From assembly GCF_014697425.1 (NCBI RefSeq), contig NZ_JACJRU010000033.1:20102-84101 (forward strand): 64,000 bases of DNA, in the 5' to 3' direction. Made by a program: the position numbers and the translations under genes. Each line of letters begins with the position of its first letter. Position 1 is the first letter of the stretch. A model generated the notes under the pieces. That model was not told the origin of the DNA. It worked only from the letters and a program-made list of their open reading frames with translations, and did no database searches. Shown here piece after piece: positions 9,206 to 18,751 of this stretch. The stretch comes from Nostoc sp. FACHB-110. GTDB taxonomy: Bacteria > Cyanobacteriota > Cyanobacteriia > Cyanobacteriales > Nostocaceae.

Positions 9206-10780
9206 ATGTCACTAGAACTAACTGATTGGGATAAAGATTTACCATCACAAGCAGATGAAGAATATCAAGCCTTAGTGCGTACGCTGAATTTTACAGAAGG
9301 ATTTGGATTACTATTTGTGCGTTGCTCTCCGGCTGGGGGTGAGCAGTTAATTACTAAGGTAAAAGCAGATATTAGTAATAAAAATATCCAAGTGTTGCGA
9401 CTTCAGCAAGCCGTAAGTAATTTATATGAAATAATTGATAATTTAGATAATAAATCAGAAATTAATGTTTTATTTATTACAGGTTTAGAGCATTCGTTTT
9501 ATGAGTATGAAGAATGCAAAAGCTTAACAGGTTGGAATAGTAAAGATATTTATTCATATAGTTGGAAAGGTGTACCGCCTGTTTTAATTAACCTGAACCA
9601 ACAACGAGAACGTTTAAAAGATAATTTTAATATCTGTTTTGTCTTTTTGCTACCGATATTTGCTATTAAATATTTTATTCAACGTGCGCCAGACTTTTTT
9701 GATTGGCGTTCTGGTTTGTTTGAATTTCCCATAGATTCAGAAACTTTAGAACAAGAGTCATTGCGCGTTATTCAGGAGGGAGATTATGATAGATATCTCA
9801 CTCTAACCCCAGAGGAAAGAACTAAGGAAATACTCAGAGTTCAAGAATTAATTGTAGAAGAAAATCAAACACCGAAACGGCAATGTGATTTACTGATTAA
9901 CCTGGAAATATTACATTTGGTTGGACAAAATTATAAAGAAATGATCAAATCGTTCGACAAAGCATTGTCAATTCAACCTGATGACTATGAAACTTGGAGC
10001 AACCGGGGAACTGCGCTGTTTGGTTTAGGACACTATGAAGAAGCACTCACATCCTACGATAAAGCCTTGTCTATTCAACCTGATTACCACGAAGCTTGGA
10101 AAAACAGGGGGCTGGTGTTATTTAATTTAGGGTACAATGCAGAAGCACTCGCCTCATATGATAAAGCTTTATCCATTCAACCCGATGACCACGAAGCTTG
10201 GAATAATCGGGGAAATTTGCTAGGAAATTTAGGACGCAACGAAAAAGCGATTACATCCTACGATAAAGCTTTGTCCATTCACCCAGAGTACTACCAAGCT
10301 TGGTACAATCGGGGGGTCGCGCTCTATGATTTAGGACACAATGAAGAAGCAATTGCATCCTTTGACAAAGCTTTGTCTATTCAACAAGATAAACACGAAG
10401 CTTGGAACAATCGAGGGAATGCGCTCAGTAAATTAGAACGTTATGAAGAAACACTTAACTCCTACGACAAAGCCTTGTGCATCAAACCTGATTTACACCA
10501 AGCTTGCTACAACCGGGGGATAGCACTATGGAATTTAGGACGCAATGAAGAAGCGATCGCATCTTTCAACAAAGCTTTAGAATTTAAACCTGATTTACAC
10601 CAAGCTTGGTACAACAAAGCTTGCTGTTATGCACTTCAAGATAATATTGAGCAGACATTAGAAAATCTGCAACAAGCGATTAATATTAGTCCTGACGAAT
10701 ATCGAGAAAAGGCAAAAACTGATACTGATTTTGATAATATTCGGCATGATGAACGCTTTCAAGCATTAATTCAAGGTTAG
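9206..10780 (+). CDS. degenerate-NTPase domain fused to TPR array (cassette 1 partner)
   Basis: A 524-residue protein. Residues 1 to about 170 read like a STAND/AAA core (GLLFVRCSPAGGEQL, IQVLRLQQ, INVLFITGLEH, CFVFLLPIFAIKYFIQRAPD), but RCSPAGGEQL has no GKS/T, so Walker A is missing. The same domain starts the 1911-residue protein at 53475-59210 (LILTRCNYAKLRDRLI, IQALMITGLETL, LAPDLESW). Residues about 235-490 are seven near-identical 34-residue TPR units (EAWxNRGxALxxLGxxEEA type), repeated every 102 bp at DNA level. TPRs usually bind proteins or peptides. Probably soluble. Confidence 0.75.
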   Translation: MSLELTDWDKDLPSQADEEYQALVRTLNFTEGFGLLFVRCSPAGGEQLITKVKADISNKNIQVLRLQQAVSNLYEIIDNLDNKSEINVLFITGLEHSFYEYEECKSLTGWNSKDIYSYSWKGVPPVLINLNQQRERLKDNFNICFVFLLPIFAIKYFIQRAPDFFDWRSGLFEFPIDSETLEQESLRVIQEGDYDRYLTLTPEERTKEILRVQELIVEENQTPKRQCDLLINLEILHLVGQNYKEMIKSFDKALSIQPDDYETWSNRGTALFGLGHYEEALTSYDKALSIQPDYHEAWKNRGLVLFNLGYNAEALASYDKALSIQPDDHEAWNNRGNLLGNLGRNEKAITSYDKALSIHPEYYQAWYNRGVALYDLGHNEEAIASFDKALSIQQDKHEAWNNRGNALSKLERYEETLNSYDKALCIKPDLHQACYNRGIALWNLGRNEEAIASFNKALEFKPDLHQAWYNKACCYALQDNIEQTLENLQQAINISPDEYREKAKTDTDFDNIRHDERFQALIQG

Positions 10781-10825
10781 CTAATGAACAATTCAAAAAA
10801 TAATGCCGATTTACTTACTAATTAG

Positions 10826-11851
10826 ATGAAAACAGACACGATTTTTTATAAACTCTTTCAGGAATTTCCTAATATATTTTTTGAACTAATTGGCAAACCA
10901 GAAACAAATACAAATCTTTACGAATTCAAAAGCCAAGAAATTAAAGAAACTGGCTTTCGATTAGATGGTATATTTTTAACTTTAGATTCAAACTCAGAAA
11001 TTACTGCTAACGAACCAATATATTTTGTTGAAGTTCAATGCTATAAAGATAAACGCTTCTACGACAGATTATTTAGCAGTATTCTGCTTTATTTCTACCA
11101 ATATCAACCAATCAATCCTAACTGGTATGCTATAGTCATTTTTGATGCTCGAACAAATGACGTAGATTTTCCGGAGCGTCTTAATTCTTTGAGAGAAGAA
11201 CATCTCATCTGCTTGTATTTGGACGAAATAGCAGATACACCCGAGAAATCATTAGGATTGGGAATTGTGAAGTTAATTGTTGAAGGTCAGCCAAAAGCCC
11301 AAGAATCAGTTAAACAGCTAGTTAATCAAGCTAGAGCAGAAGTCAAAGATACAGCCATCCAAAGAAAAATTTTAGAATTAATAGAGGCGATTCTTGTTAA
11401 TAAGTTTCCTAATTTGAGCAGGGAGGAGATAAAGGCGATGTTAAGTTTAGAATTAATTAGAGGTACAAGAGTATATCAAGAGTTAAAAGAAGAAGCTAGA
11501 GAAGAAGTTAAGCAAGAAGTCAAGCAAGAACTCAAGGCAGAAGCTAGGGAAGAAGTTAGAGAAGAAGTCAAGCAAGAACTCAAGGCAGAAGCTAGGGAAG
11601 AAGTTAGAGAAGAAGTCAAGCAAGAACTCAAGGCAGAAGCTAGGGAAGAAGTTAGAGAAGAAGTCAAGCAAGAACTCAAGGCAGAAGCTAGGGAAGAAGT
11701 TAGAGAAGAAGTCAAGCAAGAACTCAAGGCAGAAGTTAAAACAGAAATGATTGCCAAGCTGCTGCAACGTGGAATGAGTGTAGAAGAAGTAGCTGAGATA
11801 TTAGAGTTAGATGTGGAAGTTATTAGAGATGTAGCAGGTGAGCAATTGTAA
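10826..11851 (+). CDS. Rpn-family (DUF2887) nuclease-like protein with 16-residue repeats
   Basis: A 341-residue protein. The first 190 residues match the Rpn/PD-(D/E)XK-like family: FYKLFQEFPNIFFELIG, GFRLDGIFL, the catalytic-looking YFVEVQCYKDKRFYDRLF, then YQPINPNWYAIVIFD. Family members promote RecA-independent recombination and DNA cleavage. Residues about 230-305 are charged tandem repeats (EEVKQELKAEAREEVR), likely a long helix, and a short helix-turn-helix-like end follows (GMSVEEVAEILELDVEVI). It starts 45 bp after the TPR gene on the same strand, so it may belong to the cassette transcript. Confidence 0.8.
   Translation: MKTDTIFYKLFQEFPNIFFELIGKPETNTNLYEFKSQEIKETGFRLDGIFLTLDSNSEITANEPIYFVEVQCYKDKRFYDRLFSSILLYFYQYQPINPNWYAIVIFDARTNDVDFPERLNSLREEHLICLYLDEIADTPEKSLGLGIVKLIVEGQPKAQESVKQLVNQARAEVKDTAIQRKILELIEAILVNKFPNLSREEIKAMLSLELIRGTRVYQELKEEAREEVKQEVKQELKAEAREEVREEVKQELKAEAREEVREEVKQELKAEAREEVREEVKQELKAEAREEVREEVKQELKAEVKTEMIAKLLQRGMSVEEVAEILELDVEVIRDVAGEQL
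11519..11742 (+). repeat. 48-bp in-frame tandem repeat
   Basis: Four full copies plus a partial one, at 48-bp spacing, of a unit starting GTCAAGCAAGAACTCAAGGC. The copies are almost identical at DNA level, so recent slippage or unequal exchange has set the copy number. Each unit adds 16 charged residues to the Rpn-family protein. Confidence 0.9.
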
Positions 11852-12148
11852 GGCTGGTCAATAAGAGGAAAAGGGGCAGGGTGTAGGGTGTGGGGGGAAT
11901 TGAGGAAGCCCCGACTCCCTCATTGGTGCGCGACTTCAGACCATTTGTGCAATCCGGCTCTGTGTCCCAAAGCTCTCCTGTAAGCTGCAACAATAGCCGT
12001 TAATTAATAATTTTCAGTGTCAGCCAGATATTGTTTCCTAGCCGTGACATAAAATAGAAAGTCTAAAACTCTCTAGCCAAGATACAATTCGATCTGGCAA
12101 AAGCTGTTAAAGTCCATAAATTATTTATCGATTCTGAAACCACCATAT

Positions 12149-13453
12149 ATGAGCATTCACGAAATATTCATGCCGGCGCTTAGTTCCACCATGACTGAAG
12201 GTAAAATCGTTTCCTGGGTAAAATCGCCAGGAGATAAAGTGGAAAAGGGCGAGACAGTGGTGGTTGTCGAGTCAGATAAGGCAGACATGGATGTAGAAAC
12301 CTTCTATGAAGGATATCTGGCACACATCATTGTAGAAGCTGGTGGCACTGCGGCGGTAGGCAGTGCGATCGCTTATGTAGCTGAAACTGAAGCAGAAATT
12401 GAAGCCGCAAAATCTTTGGCTAACTCTGGTGGGGCGGCGACAACTCCCGCTCCTGCAAAAGTACCAGCCACAGCAGCAGTCGGCGCGCCCACCGCAGCCG
12501 CCCAAAACGGTAACGGCTCAAACCACAAAGAAGGTAGACTCGTTGCTTCACCTCGCGCTCGCAAGTTAGCAAAAGAATTAAAAGTTGATTTAACCAGCCT
12601 CAAAGGTAGTGGCCCCTACGGTCGCATTGTAGCTGAAGATGTAGAAGCAGTAGTGGGTAAGGCTAAACCAGCTGCAACACCAGTTGCACCAACCCCTGCA
12701 CCAACTGTTGCACCAGTTCAACCACCTGCACCAGTAGCAGCAGCACCCGCGCCAGTACCCGCCTCTAGTAGCGCAGTTTCCGGCCAAGTAGTACCTTTCA
12801 CTACTTTGCAAAATGCTGTAGTTAAAGGTATGGTTGCTAGCTTATCTGCGCCTGTGTTCCGTGTTAGCTACACAATTACTACCGATGGCTTAGACAAACT
12901 TTACAAACAAATTAAATCTAAAGGCGTGACAATGACGGCTCTGTTAGCGAAAGCTGTAGCCGTAACTTTGCAAAAACACCCATTGCTCAACGCCAGCTAT
13001 TCAGACCAAGGTATTGTTTATCATTCTGATATTAATATTTCTGTGGCTGTGGCAATGGATGATGGCGGATTAATTACACCTGTATTGCGGAATGCAGATA
13101 TGGTGGATATTTACTCCCTGTCACGTACGTGGAAATCTTTAGTAGACCGTGCGCGTGCCAAACAGCTACAACCAGACGAATATACCACTGGTACTTTTAC
13201 TTTGTCTAACCTGGGGATGTTTGGTGTAGATACATTTGATGCAATTTTACCACCTGGACAAGGCTCAATTTTGGCGATCGGTGCGTCGCGTCCACAACTT
13301 GTGGCTACACCCGACGGTTTATTTGGAGTGCGTCAACAAATGCAGGTAAATATCACTTGTGACCACCGCATTATTTACGGCGCACACGCAGCAGCTTTCT
13401 TGCAAGATTTGGCGAAGTTAATTGAAACTAATGCTCAATCTCTAACGCTCTAA
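12149..13453 (+). CDS. pdhC: pyruvate dehydrogenase E2 (dihydrolipoamide acetyltransferase)
   Basis: A 434-residue E2 that moves the acetyl group from lipoamide to CoA in the pyruvate dehydrogenase complex. The N-terminal lipoyl domain holds the modified lysine in ESDKADMDV (about residue 49). An Ala/Pro linker, a peripheral E1/E3-binding domain (ASPRARKLAKELKVDL) and a second Ala/Pro-rich linker precede the catalytic domain (about 215-434). The usual DHRxxDGA active-site motif reads DHRIIYGA, with Tyr for Asp, as I recall for the plastid/cyanobacterial type. It stands alone here; E1 and E3 genes are not nearby. Confidence 0.93.
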   Translation: MSIHEIFMPALSSTMTEGKIVSWVKSPGDKVEKGETVVVVESDKADMDVETFYEGYLAHIIVEAGGTAAVGSAIAYVAETEAEIEAAKSLANSGGAATTPAPAKVPATAAVGAPTAAAQNGNGSNHKEGRLVASPRARKLAKELKVDLTSLKGSGPYGRIVAEDVEAVVGKAKPAATPVAPTPAPTVAPVQPPAPVAAAPAPVPASSSAVSGQVVPFTTLQNAVVKGMVASLSAPVFRVSYTITTDGLDKLYKQIKSKGVTMTALLAKAVAVTLQKHPLLNASYSDQGIVYHSDINISVAVAMDDGGLITPVLRNADMVDIYSLSRTWKSLVDRARAKQLQPDEYTTGTFTLSNLGMFGVDTFDAILPPGQGSILAIGASRPQLVATPDGLFGVRQQMQVNITCDHRIIYGAHAAAFLQDLAKLIETNAQSLTL

Positions 13454-13574
13454 GTTATAGCAGAAAGCAAAGGGCAGCAGGCAAAAGGTAAATTTTTACT
13501 GACGTTAACGCTCTGGAATGCCCTAATTTATCAGCTCTTGGCTATAAAACACTGAGATAATAAAAGTCAAATAT

Positions 13575-13612
13575 GAGGCCTGGATAATCAAAATTTCCAG
13601 GTCTCTATTTTT
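13575..13612 (+). terminator. rho-independent terminator after pdhC
   Basis: A 10-bp stem GAGGCCTGGA / TCCAGGTCTC with one G-T pair, followed by TATTTTTA. It lies 120 bp after the E2 stop codon. Confidence 0.7.
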
Positions 13613-13742
13613 ATGGAAATACTCAAGTATCAATACTGAAGTTGTCGTATTAAAAGCAACTATATGATTAAAGCTATCTACAGCAAAATTGGCTTGTTTA
13701 TATCTCAAACAATTACCAGCAAGATTAAAATCAGGAGATTAC

Positions 13743-14834
13743 ATGGCTTATCGCTACAAAATATTGTCAATTGACGGCGGCGGTATTCGCGGTATTATCC
13801 CAGCAATTATTTTAGACGAAATCGAAAAGCGCACAGGTAAGCCGATTTGTCAGTTATTTAACTTAATTGCTGGAACTTCAACTGGGGGAATTGTGGCTAC
13901 GGCTTTGACTAAACCCCATCCCAACTATCCAAATCAACCGCATTTTAAAGCAGGGGATTTAATTGACATATACCGCAAACATGGCAAGCGGATTTTTGCA
14001 GAGTCACCAGTTAGTAGCTTGTTGAAGTTAGACGATATTGTCAGAGCCAAATATTCTTCTAAAGGTAGAGACGAAGTTTTAACAGAATTTTTGCAAGATA
14101 CTCACTTGAAAAAGGCATTAACTGATATTTTTATTACTAGCTATGATATCGAGTTACGAATGCCGATTTTCTTTGTTAATAATGTCAAAGACCAAAAATT
14201 AGGTGAAAATTTCCGTAAAATTTGTGACGGCTACACAATGAAACAAGCGGGAATGGCTACTTCTGCTGCTCCAACTTATTTTAAGCCTTACAAAATTGAT
14301 ACAGCAGACCCAACAAATAGTGGTTATTATGCCCTAGTCGATGGAGGTGTTTTTGCAAACAATCCTACTTCTTTGGCAATTATGGAAGCATTAATTTCTT
14401 CTGCTAGACCTGATCCGCAACAGCCTAATAAACAACCTCTCAATATCAACGATGTTCTTGTAGTTTCATTAGGTACAGGTTCTCTAAATCGTCGATATAA
14501 TTACGCGCAAGCTGTAGATTGGGGTTTGGTTCAATGGGTGCAGCCATTACTCAATATTACCTTGGATGGTAGTAGTGAATCTGTAGCTTGTCAGCTAGAG
14601 CAAATGTTACCTCAGGCTGATGGTTTTCCTAAACAATATTTCCGCTTCCAAAGACAATTAACTAAAGCTAATGACAATATGGATGATGCAAGTCCAGAAA
14701 ATATCACACGTCTAATCACATTAGCTAAACAGATTATTGAACAAAGAGATTCAGAAATAGATGAGCTTTGTCAACAATTGACTCAAGGTTTAGCGCAACC
14801 AGAGCAGCCAGAAGTCGCTCTTGTGAGTATCTGA
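13743..14834 (+). CDS. patatin-like phospholipase
   Basis: A 363-residue acyl hydrolase with the Ser-Asp dyad of patatins. The oxyanion motif DGGGIRG lies near residue 10, the nucleophile serine is in GTSTGG near residue 44, and the catalytic Asp is in LVDGGVFANNP near 200. Substrates in the family are phospholipids or galactolipids. I start it at 13743 because AGGAG lies 5 nt upstream; an upstream in-frame start lacks this. There is no signal peptide. Patatins can be effectors of CBASS defence, but no nucleotide cyclase or CBASS partner is adjacent, so a metabolic role is equally likely. Confidence 0.9.
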   Translation: MAYRYKILSIDGGGIRGIIPAIILDEIEKRTGKPICQLFNLIAGTSTGGIVATALTKPHPNYPNQPHFKAGDLIDIYRKHGKRIFAESPVSSLLKLDDIVRAKYSSKGRDEVLTEFLQDTHLKKALTDIFITSYDIELRMPIFFVNNVKDQKLGENFRKICDGYTMKQAGMATSAAPTYFKPYKIDTADPTNSGYYALVDGGVFANNPTSLAIMEALISSARPDPQQPNKQPLNINDVLVVSLGTGSLNRRYNYAQAVDWGLVQWVQPLLNITLDGSSESVACQLEQMLPQADGFPKQYFRFQRQLTKANDNMDDASPENITRLITLAKQIIEQRDSEIDELCQQLTQGLAQPEQPEVALVSI

Positions 14835-15498
14835 GTTTTAATAATTTACAACTTAATAATGTGGCGATCGCACACATTCAATTATCTAGAGACATAATTT
14901 TTTATGTCTCTATTATTTTATATTTTTTGTCATCAACCAAAAGTAATAAATTGTTAATGAAGGGATATATAATGTGTTTTTTGCTCTATTAACTAGTAAA
15001 CAACTAAATTTATAATATTCATATTAGAATAACTTATAATTTATAATATACTTAAACTTTAATTAACATTTGAAGACTGTCATATCTCCCTTGATTAAAG
15101 CTAGTAACTTAACTGTTAAAGTGATAAATTATATACTTGTTACAAAGAAATATTGATTTGAACTGATGATTCTGTTTGAAAAATCTAAACACTGACAATA
15201 ATAATGTAAGGTTTAATTAAGCAGGCTTTTAAATCATTTGCGTAGCTGCTCAAGGTAAAATAATCAACCTGATATAAATAAAGTAACGAATATATCTACC
15301 TGATTAGGTAATGTCATAATTATTTTTTTAGTAGTAATATCATTCATAAATATAAACATAATTCACGTCAGCATATTTAGAAAAATGTGATTAATTGTAC
15401 AAAAATTCTATTTGTATATTCCTAAAATATGCAATTTTAAATGCGATTTTGTTCAGAGAACTTGTCTTAAAATCACATCACGGGTATGAGGCAGAACA
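14835..15498. other. AT-rich gene-free stretch
   Basis: 664 bp, very AT-rich, with one GCGATCGC octamer near 14863. No conserved reading frame, tRNA or strong hairpin seen. It probably includes the 3' end of the patatin transcript and the promoter of the MFS gene. Confidence 0.4.
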
Positions 15499-16689
15499 AT
15501 GTTTAACTCTTTCAACACCCACCGTGAAATATTGCGTCGGCAAGTTTGGGGATTAGCTGCTTTAGTCGCAGCGATCGCTTTGAGTTGGATGGCATATACT
15601 TTTTATCAGCCAAAAATTCTCAAAGAATTGCAATTTGTCGAATTAGCAGGTTGGCTGGGAATATTGCAAGGGTTACTATGTGCCATTATTGAACCCTTGA
15701 GTGGCAAAATTTCTGATGGCATTCAGCAGCGATTAGGTAGCCGTTTGCCCATGATTAGCTTTGGGGTAATGTTGGCAGGCTTAATTTTTATTATTGTTTC
15801 TTTACTAACTGAGCATAATTTACCCATCGGTAGCCGTTGGATAATTCCCGTATTGATGACAGTTTGGGTAATAGCTACAATTATATTTCGTGGCCCGGCG
15901 ATCGCACTTTTAACTCAGTTTGCCCCCACAACAGAATTACCGCAAGCCAACGCTATCTTAGTACTTGTTGTGGCTACGGTAGCAGCGATTGAGCCATTAT
16001 TGAATACCTTACTTTATAGTATGGGTGCTTCGATTGCTTTTATAGTTGGAGCGATCGCTTTAATGTTAGGTGCGTATATTTTACAATCATTCACTCCTAA
16101 ACATTCCTTTAATCCTGCTATTCGTAATCAAGATTTAGCCTCAGCACCAAGTGTAATATTAATGCTAATTTTTGTGATTGGTTTAGCTATTGGGTTTGAA
16201 ATTAACTTGCTATTTTCTATTTTTCCCCAAAAATTACAAGCTCAACTACCCGGATTAAATGTAGAATTTATTGCTTCTGAGATACTTTTAGTAGCTGCAA
16301 TTGCTTCTGTACCTTTGGGTGATTGGATAACAGATTTAGGTGCGAATAAATCTATGTTATTGGGGTTAGGAAGTATTACTGGCTTAATGGGATTAACAGT
16401 ATTAAATGATAACGATATCTTTGCGATTATACTAATTTTGGCTTTTGGTGTGAGTTTTAGTCTAGTTTTTATCAGTATGATTCCCTTAGTTTTTGCCAAA
16501 ATACCTGCAAATCAGGCTGGTTTGGGTACTGGTTTATATTTTGGTAGTAGTGCTGGCGGAACTGCAATTGCCTCTCTAGTCATTAAACAAATCGGTTTAA
16601 CATCAGTCGGTGCATTTTTATTAGCTGAGGTTGCCTTTTTGATAGTGACTATATGTATTTTTCTCAGTAAAAAAATTGCCCTGCGTTAA
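15499..16689 (+). CDS. MFS transporter
   Basis: A 396-residue integral membrane protein with about 12 hydrophobic helices (VWGLAALVAAIALSWMAYTF near the N-terminus, FLLAEVAFLIVTICIFL at the end). The loop after TM2 (EPLSGKISDGIQQRLGSR) matches the MFS motif A region between helices 2 and 3. The substrate cannot be named. A related loop recurs after the middle of the protein (PLGDWITDLGANKSMLLGLG), as expected for the two MFS halves. Confidence 0.8.
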   Translation: MFNSFNTHREILRRQVWGLAALVAAIALSWMAYTFYQPKILKELQFVELAGWLGILQGLLCAIIEPLSGKISDGIQQRLGSRLPMISFGVMLAGLIFIIVSLLTEHNLPIGSRWIIPVLMTVWVIATIIFRGPAIALLTQFAPTTELPQANAILVLVVATVAAIEPLLNTLLYSMGASIAFIVGAIALMLGAYILQSFTPKHSFNPAIRNQDLASAPSVILMLIFVIGLAIGFEINLLFSIFPQKLQAQLPGLNVEFIASEILLVAAIASVPLGDWITDLGANKSMLLGLGSITGLMGLTVLNDNDIFAIILILAFGVSFSLVFISMIPLVFAKIPANQAGLGTGLYFGSSAGGTAIASLVIKQIGLTSVGAFLLAEVAFLIVTICIFLSKKIALR

Positions 16690-16881
16690 TTTATTATAGT
16701 TCTGCTTTTATCCTGAATACGCTCAATTGTTTTGTTAGGCGATCGCCTCTCGATTGATAAAATTTGTAACCACACCTAAAACCACTCAAAAATTATCTCA
16801 CCACCTCAAATATTGTGCGGATCATTGGGAACACTAACTTTAGTTTGCGTGTATTCTACTACCCTACAAAAGGAGATACCA

Positions 16882-18567
16882 ATGAGTCCAGTCACAATTC
16901 AGGCTAATCAACTTTCCATCCATAAAGTGTTTAGTGATGATTTTGTTTTTACCATCCCTTTATTCCAACGTCCTTATGCTTGGGGTAAAGAAGAAGCTGG
17001 AGAACTTTTGGATGATTTACTTAACGCCTTGGGAGATAGCGACGAAAGGATTGACGATATTAATCCATATTTTTTAGGCAGTATTGTACTTATTAAAGGA
17101 GATAAACCAGATGCACAGATTATTGATGGACAGCAGCGTTTGACAACACTTACTATATTAATAGCAGCATTGAGAACATATCTTTCTAAAGACAAAAAAC
17201 ACATAGCAACTAAGTATTTGTATCAAGAAGACGATTTTGATGCAGAAAATAACATTTATCGTTTAACTGTACGTTCCAGAGATGAACATTTCTTTAAAGA
17301 ATATATTCAATCAGAACTAGGTATTGAGAAGTTAAAACAATTGAGTAACATTAAACTTTCAGATAGCTGTAAAAATTTTAAAGATAACACATTGTTTTAT
17401 TTAAATAAACTACAAATTTTTTCTGAAACTCAAATTAGTCGATTTTTGCAATTTCTTACTAAAAGATGTTTTCTAGTAATAGTTTCAACTCCTGATATCG
17501 ACTCAGCATATCGAATATTTTCTGTATTGAATAATAGAGGTATGGATTTATCCCATGCTGACATTTTTAAGGCTGAAATTATTGGCAAAATCCCAGACAA
17601 ATACCAAGAGACATATAGCAAAAAATGGGAAGATGCAGAAGAAAAACTAGGACGTGATGTATTTAAGAGCATTTTTTCTCATATTAGAATGATTCATGCT
17701 AAGTCAAAACCACGCGAAAGTATACTTAAAGAATTTTATAAAGGAGTTACACCAACACCGACTCAAAAGCCTCAAGAGTTTATTGATGAAACTTTACTTC
17801 CATTAACAGAAGCATTTTATGATATTAATAATCAAGTCTATAAATGTGATTTTTGGAAAAGTGAAATTAATAACTTGTTTAAATGGTTGCAATTGATTGA
17901 TAATTCAGATTGGATACCACCAGCTATTCTTTATTTATCAAAAAATTATTATGCTCCTGATTTGTTATTGAAATTTTTCTCTGATTTAGACAGGCTGGCT
18001 TCTGGTTTAATGATTCAGCGTTCTAATATCAACGAACGCATTGAACGTTACAGTAAACTATTACACTCTATTGATAAAGGAGAAGATTTATTTTTGCCAG
18101 ATTCACCACTACAATTGAGTGTTCAAGAAAAGAATGATATACTTAAAATATTGAACGGCGACATTTATTTAATTAAGAAAATTATACGTTATGTTTTACA
18201 GCGTTTAGATACAGCACTATCTGAAGTCAACCCATCGTATGATTTTCCTAATATTACAGTTGAACACGTACTTCCACAAAATCCATCTCCTCAGAGTGAA
18301 TGGTATAATTGGTTTGCTACCCAGGAAGAACGCGAAAAATACGTTCACCGTTTAGGTAATTTAGTTTTGCTATCTTCTTATAAAAATAGCCAAGCTAACA
18401 ACTATGATTTTGCAACGAAGAAGCAAAAATATTTTACAACTAAAAATGGTATTTCTAATTTTGCACTGACTACTCAAGTGTTAATAGAAAAAGAATGGAC
18501 ACCAGAAGTTATTGAGAAAAGGCAGAATATTCTCATTAATCAGCTGAAAAAGCTTTGGCGTTTATAG
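16882..18567 (+). CDS. DUF262/DUF1524 protein, GmrSD-like putative restriction nuclease
   Basis: A 561-residue protein. The N-terminal DUF262 domain (GmrS/ParB-like) shows IPLFQRPYAWG and, near residue 81, DGQQRLTTLTIL. The C-terminal DUF1524 HNH-type domain shows VEHVLPQNPSPQSEW near residue 460 and RLGNLVLLSS with conserved Asn. This single-chain layout is that of type IV modification-dependent restriction enzymes such as GmrSD and of other anti-phage nucleases. I start at 16882 because AAAGGAGAT precedes it closely; 23 upstream codons are left out. It stands alone, without a methylase, as type IV systems do. Confidence 0.85.
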   Translation: MSPVTIQANQLSIHKVFSDDFVFTIPLFQRPYAWGKEEAGELLDDLLNALGDSDERIDDINPYFLGSIVLIKGDKPDAQIIDGQQRLTTLTILIAALRTYLSKDKKHIATKYLYQEDDFDAENNIYRLTVRSRDEHFFKEYIQSELGIEKLKQLSNIKLSDSCKNFKDNTLFYLNKLQIFSETQISRFLQFLTKRCFLVIVSTPDIDSAYRIFSVLNNRGMDLSHADIFKAEIIGKIPDKYQETYSKKWEDAEEKLGRDVFKSIFSHIRMIHAKSKPRESILKEFYKGVTPTPTQKPQEFIDETLLPLTEAFYDINNQVYKCDFWKSEINNLFKWLQLIDNSDWIPPAILYLSKNYYAPDLLLKFFSDLDRLASGLMIQRSNINERIERYSKLLHSIDKGEDLFLPDSPLQLSVQEKNDILKILNGDIYLIKKIIRYVLQRLDTALSEVNPSYDFPNITVEHVLPQNPSPQSEWYNWFATQEEREKYVHRLGNLVLLSSYKNSQANNYDFATKKQKYFTTKNGISNFALTTQVLIEKEWTPEVIEKRQNILINQLKKLWRL

Positions 18568-18604
18568 TATTAAATTATATAGTAATACCTGCGTAAAAGA
18601 TTAG

Positions 18605-18633
18605 ATCCCCGATTTCTAGGATAATTCGGGGAT
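18605..18633 (+). terminator. hairpin after the DUF262 gene
   Basis: ATCCCCGA / TCGGGGAT, an 8-bp stem 38 bp after the stop codon. It lacks a good T tract, so termination is uncertain. Confidence 0.4.
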
Positions 18634-18751
18634 TTGAACTATTGAAAGCCTAAATATATAAACTTTTTACAAAGTGTTTTATTTGCAACGGTTTAGTAAA
18701 AAACTATTGGCTAAACTGTAACCTCTATTATTCAATTTTATTCAAACTAGT

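Noticed and set aside
11519..11742. Possible CRISPR array
   Set aside because: The 48-bp units are directly contiguous, without spacers, and code an in-frame helix.
11476..11767. Two Leu/Ser/Phe-rich open frames antisense to the Rpn gene
   Set aside because: They follow the 48-bp tandem repeat in other frames. No protein family signal.
13743..14834. CBASS defence operon around the patatin
   Set aside because: No CD-NTase, HORMA or other CBASS partner lies in the neighbouring genes.
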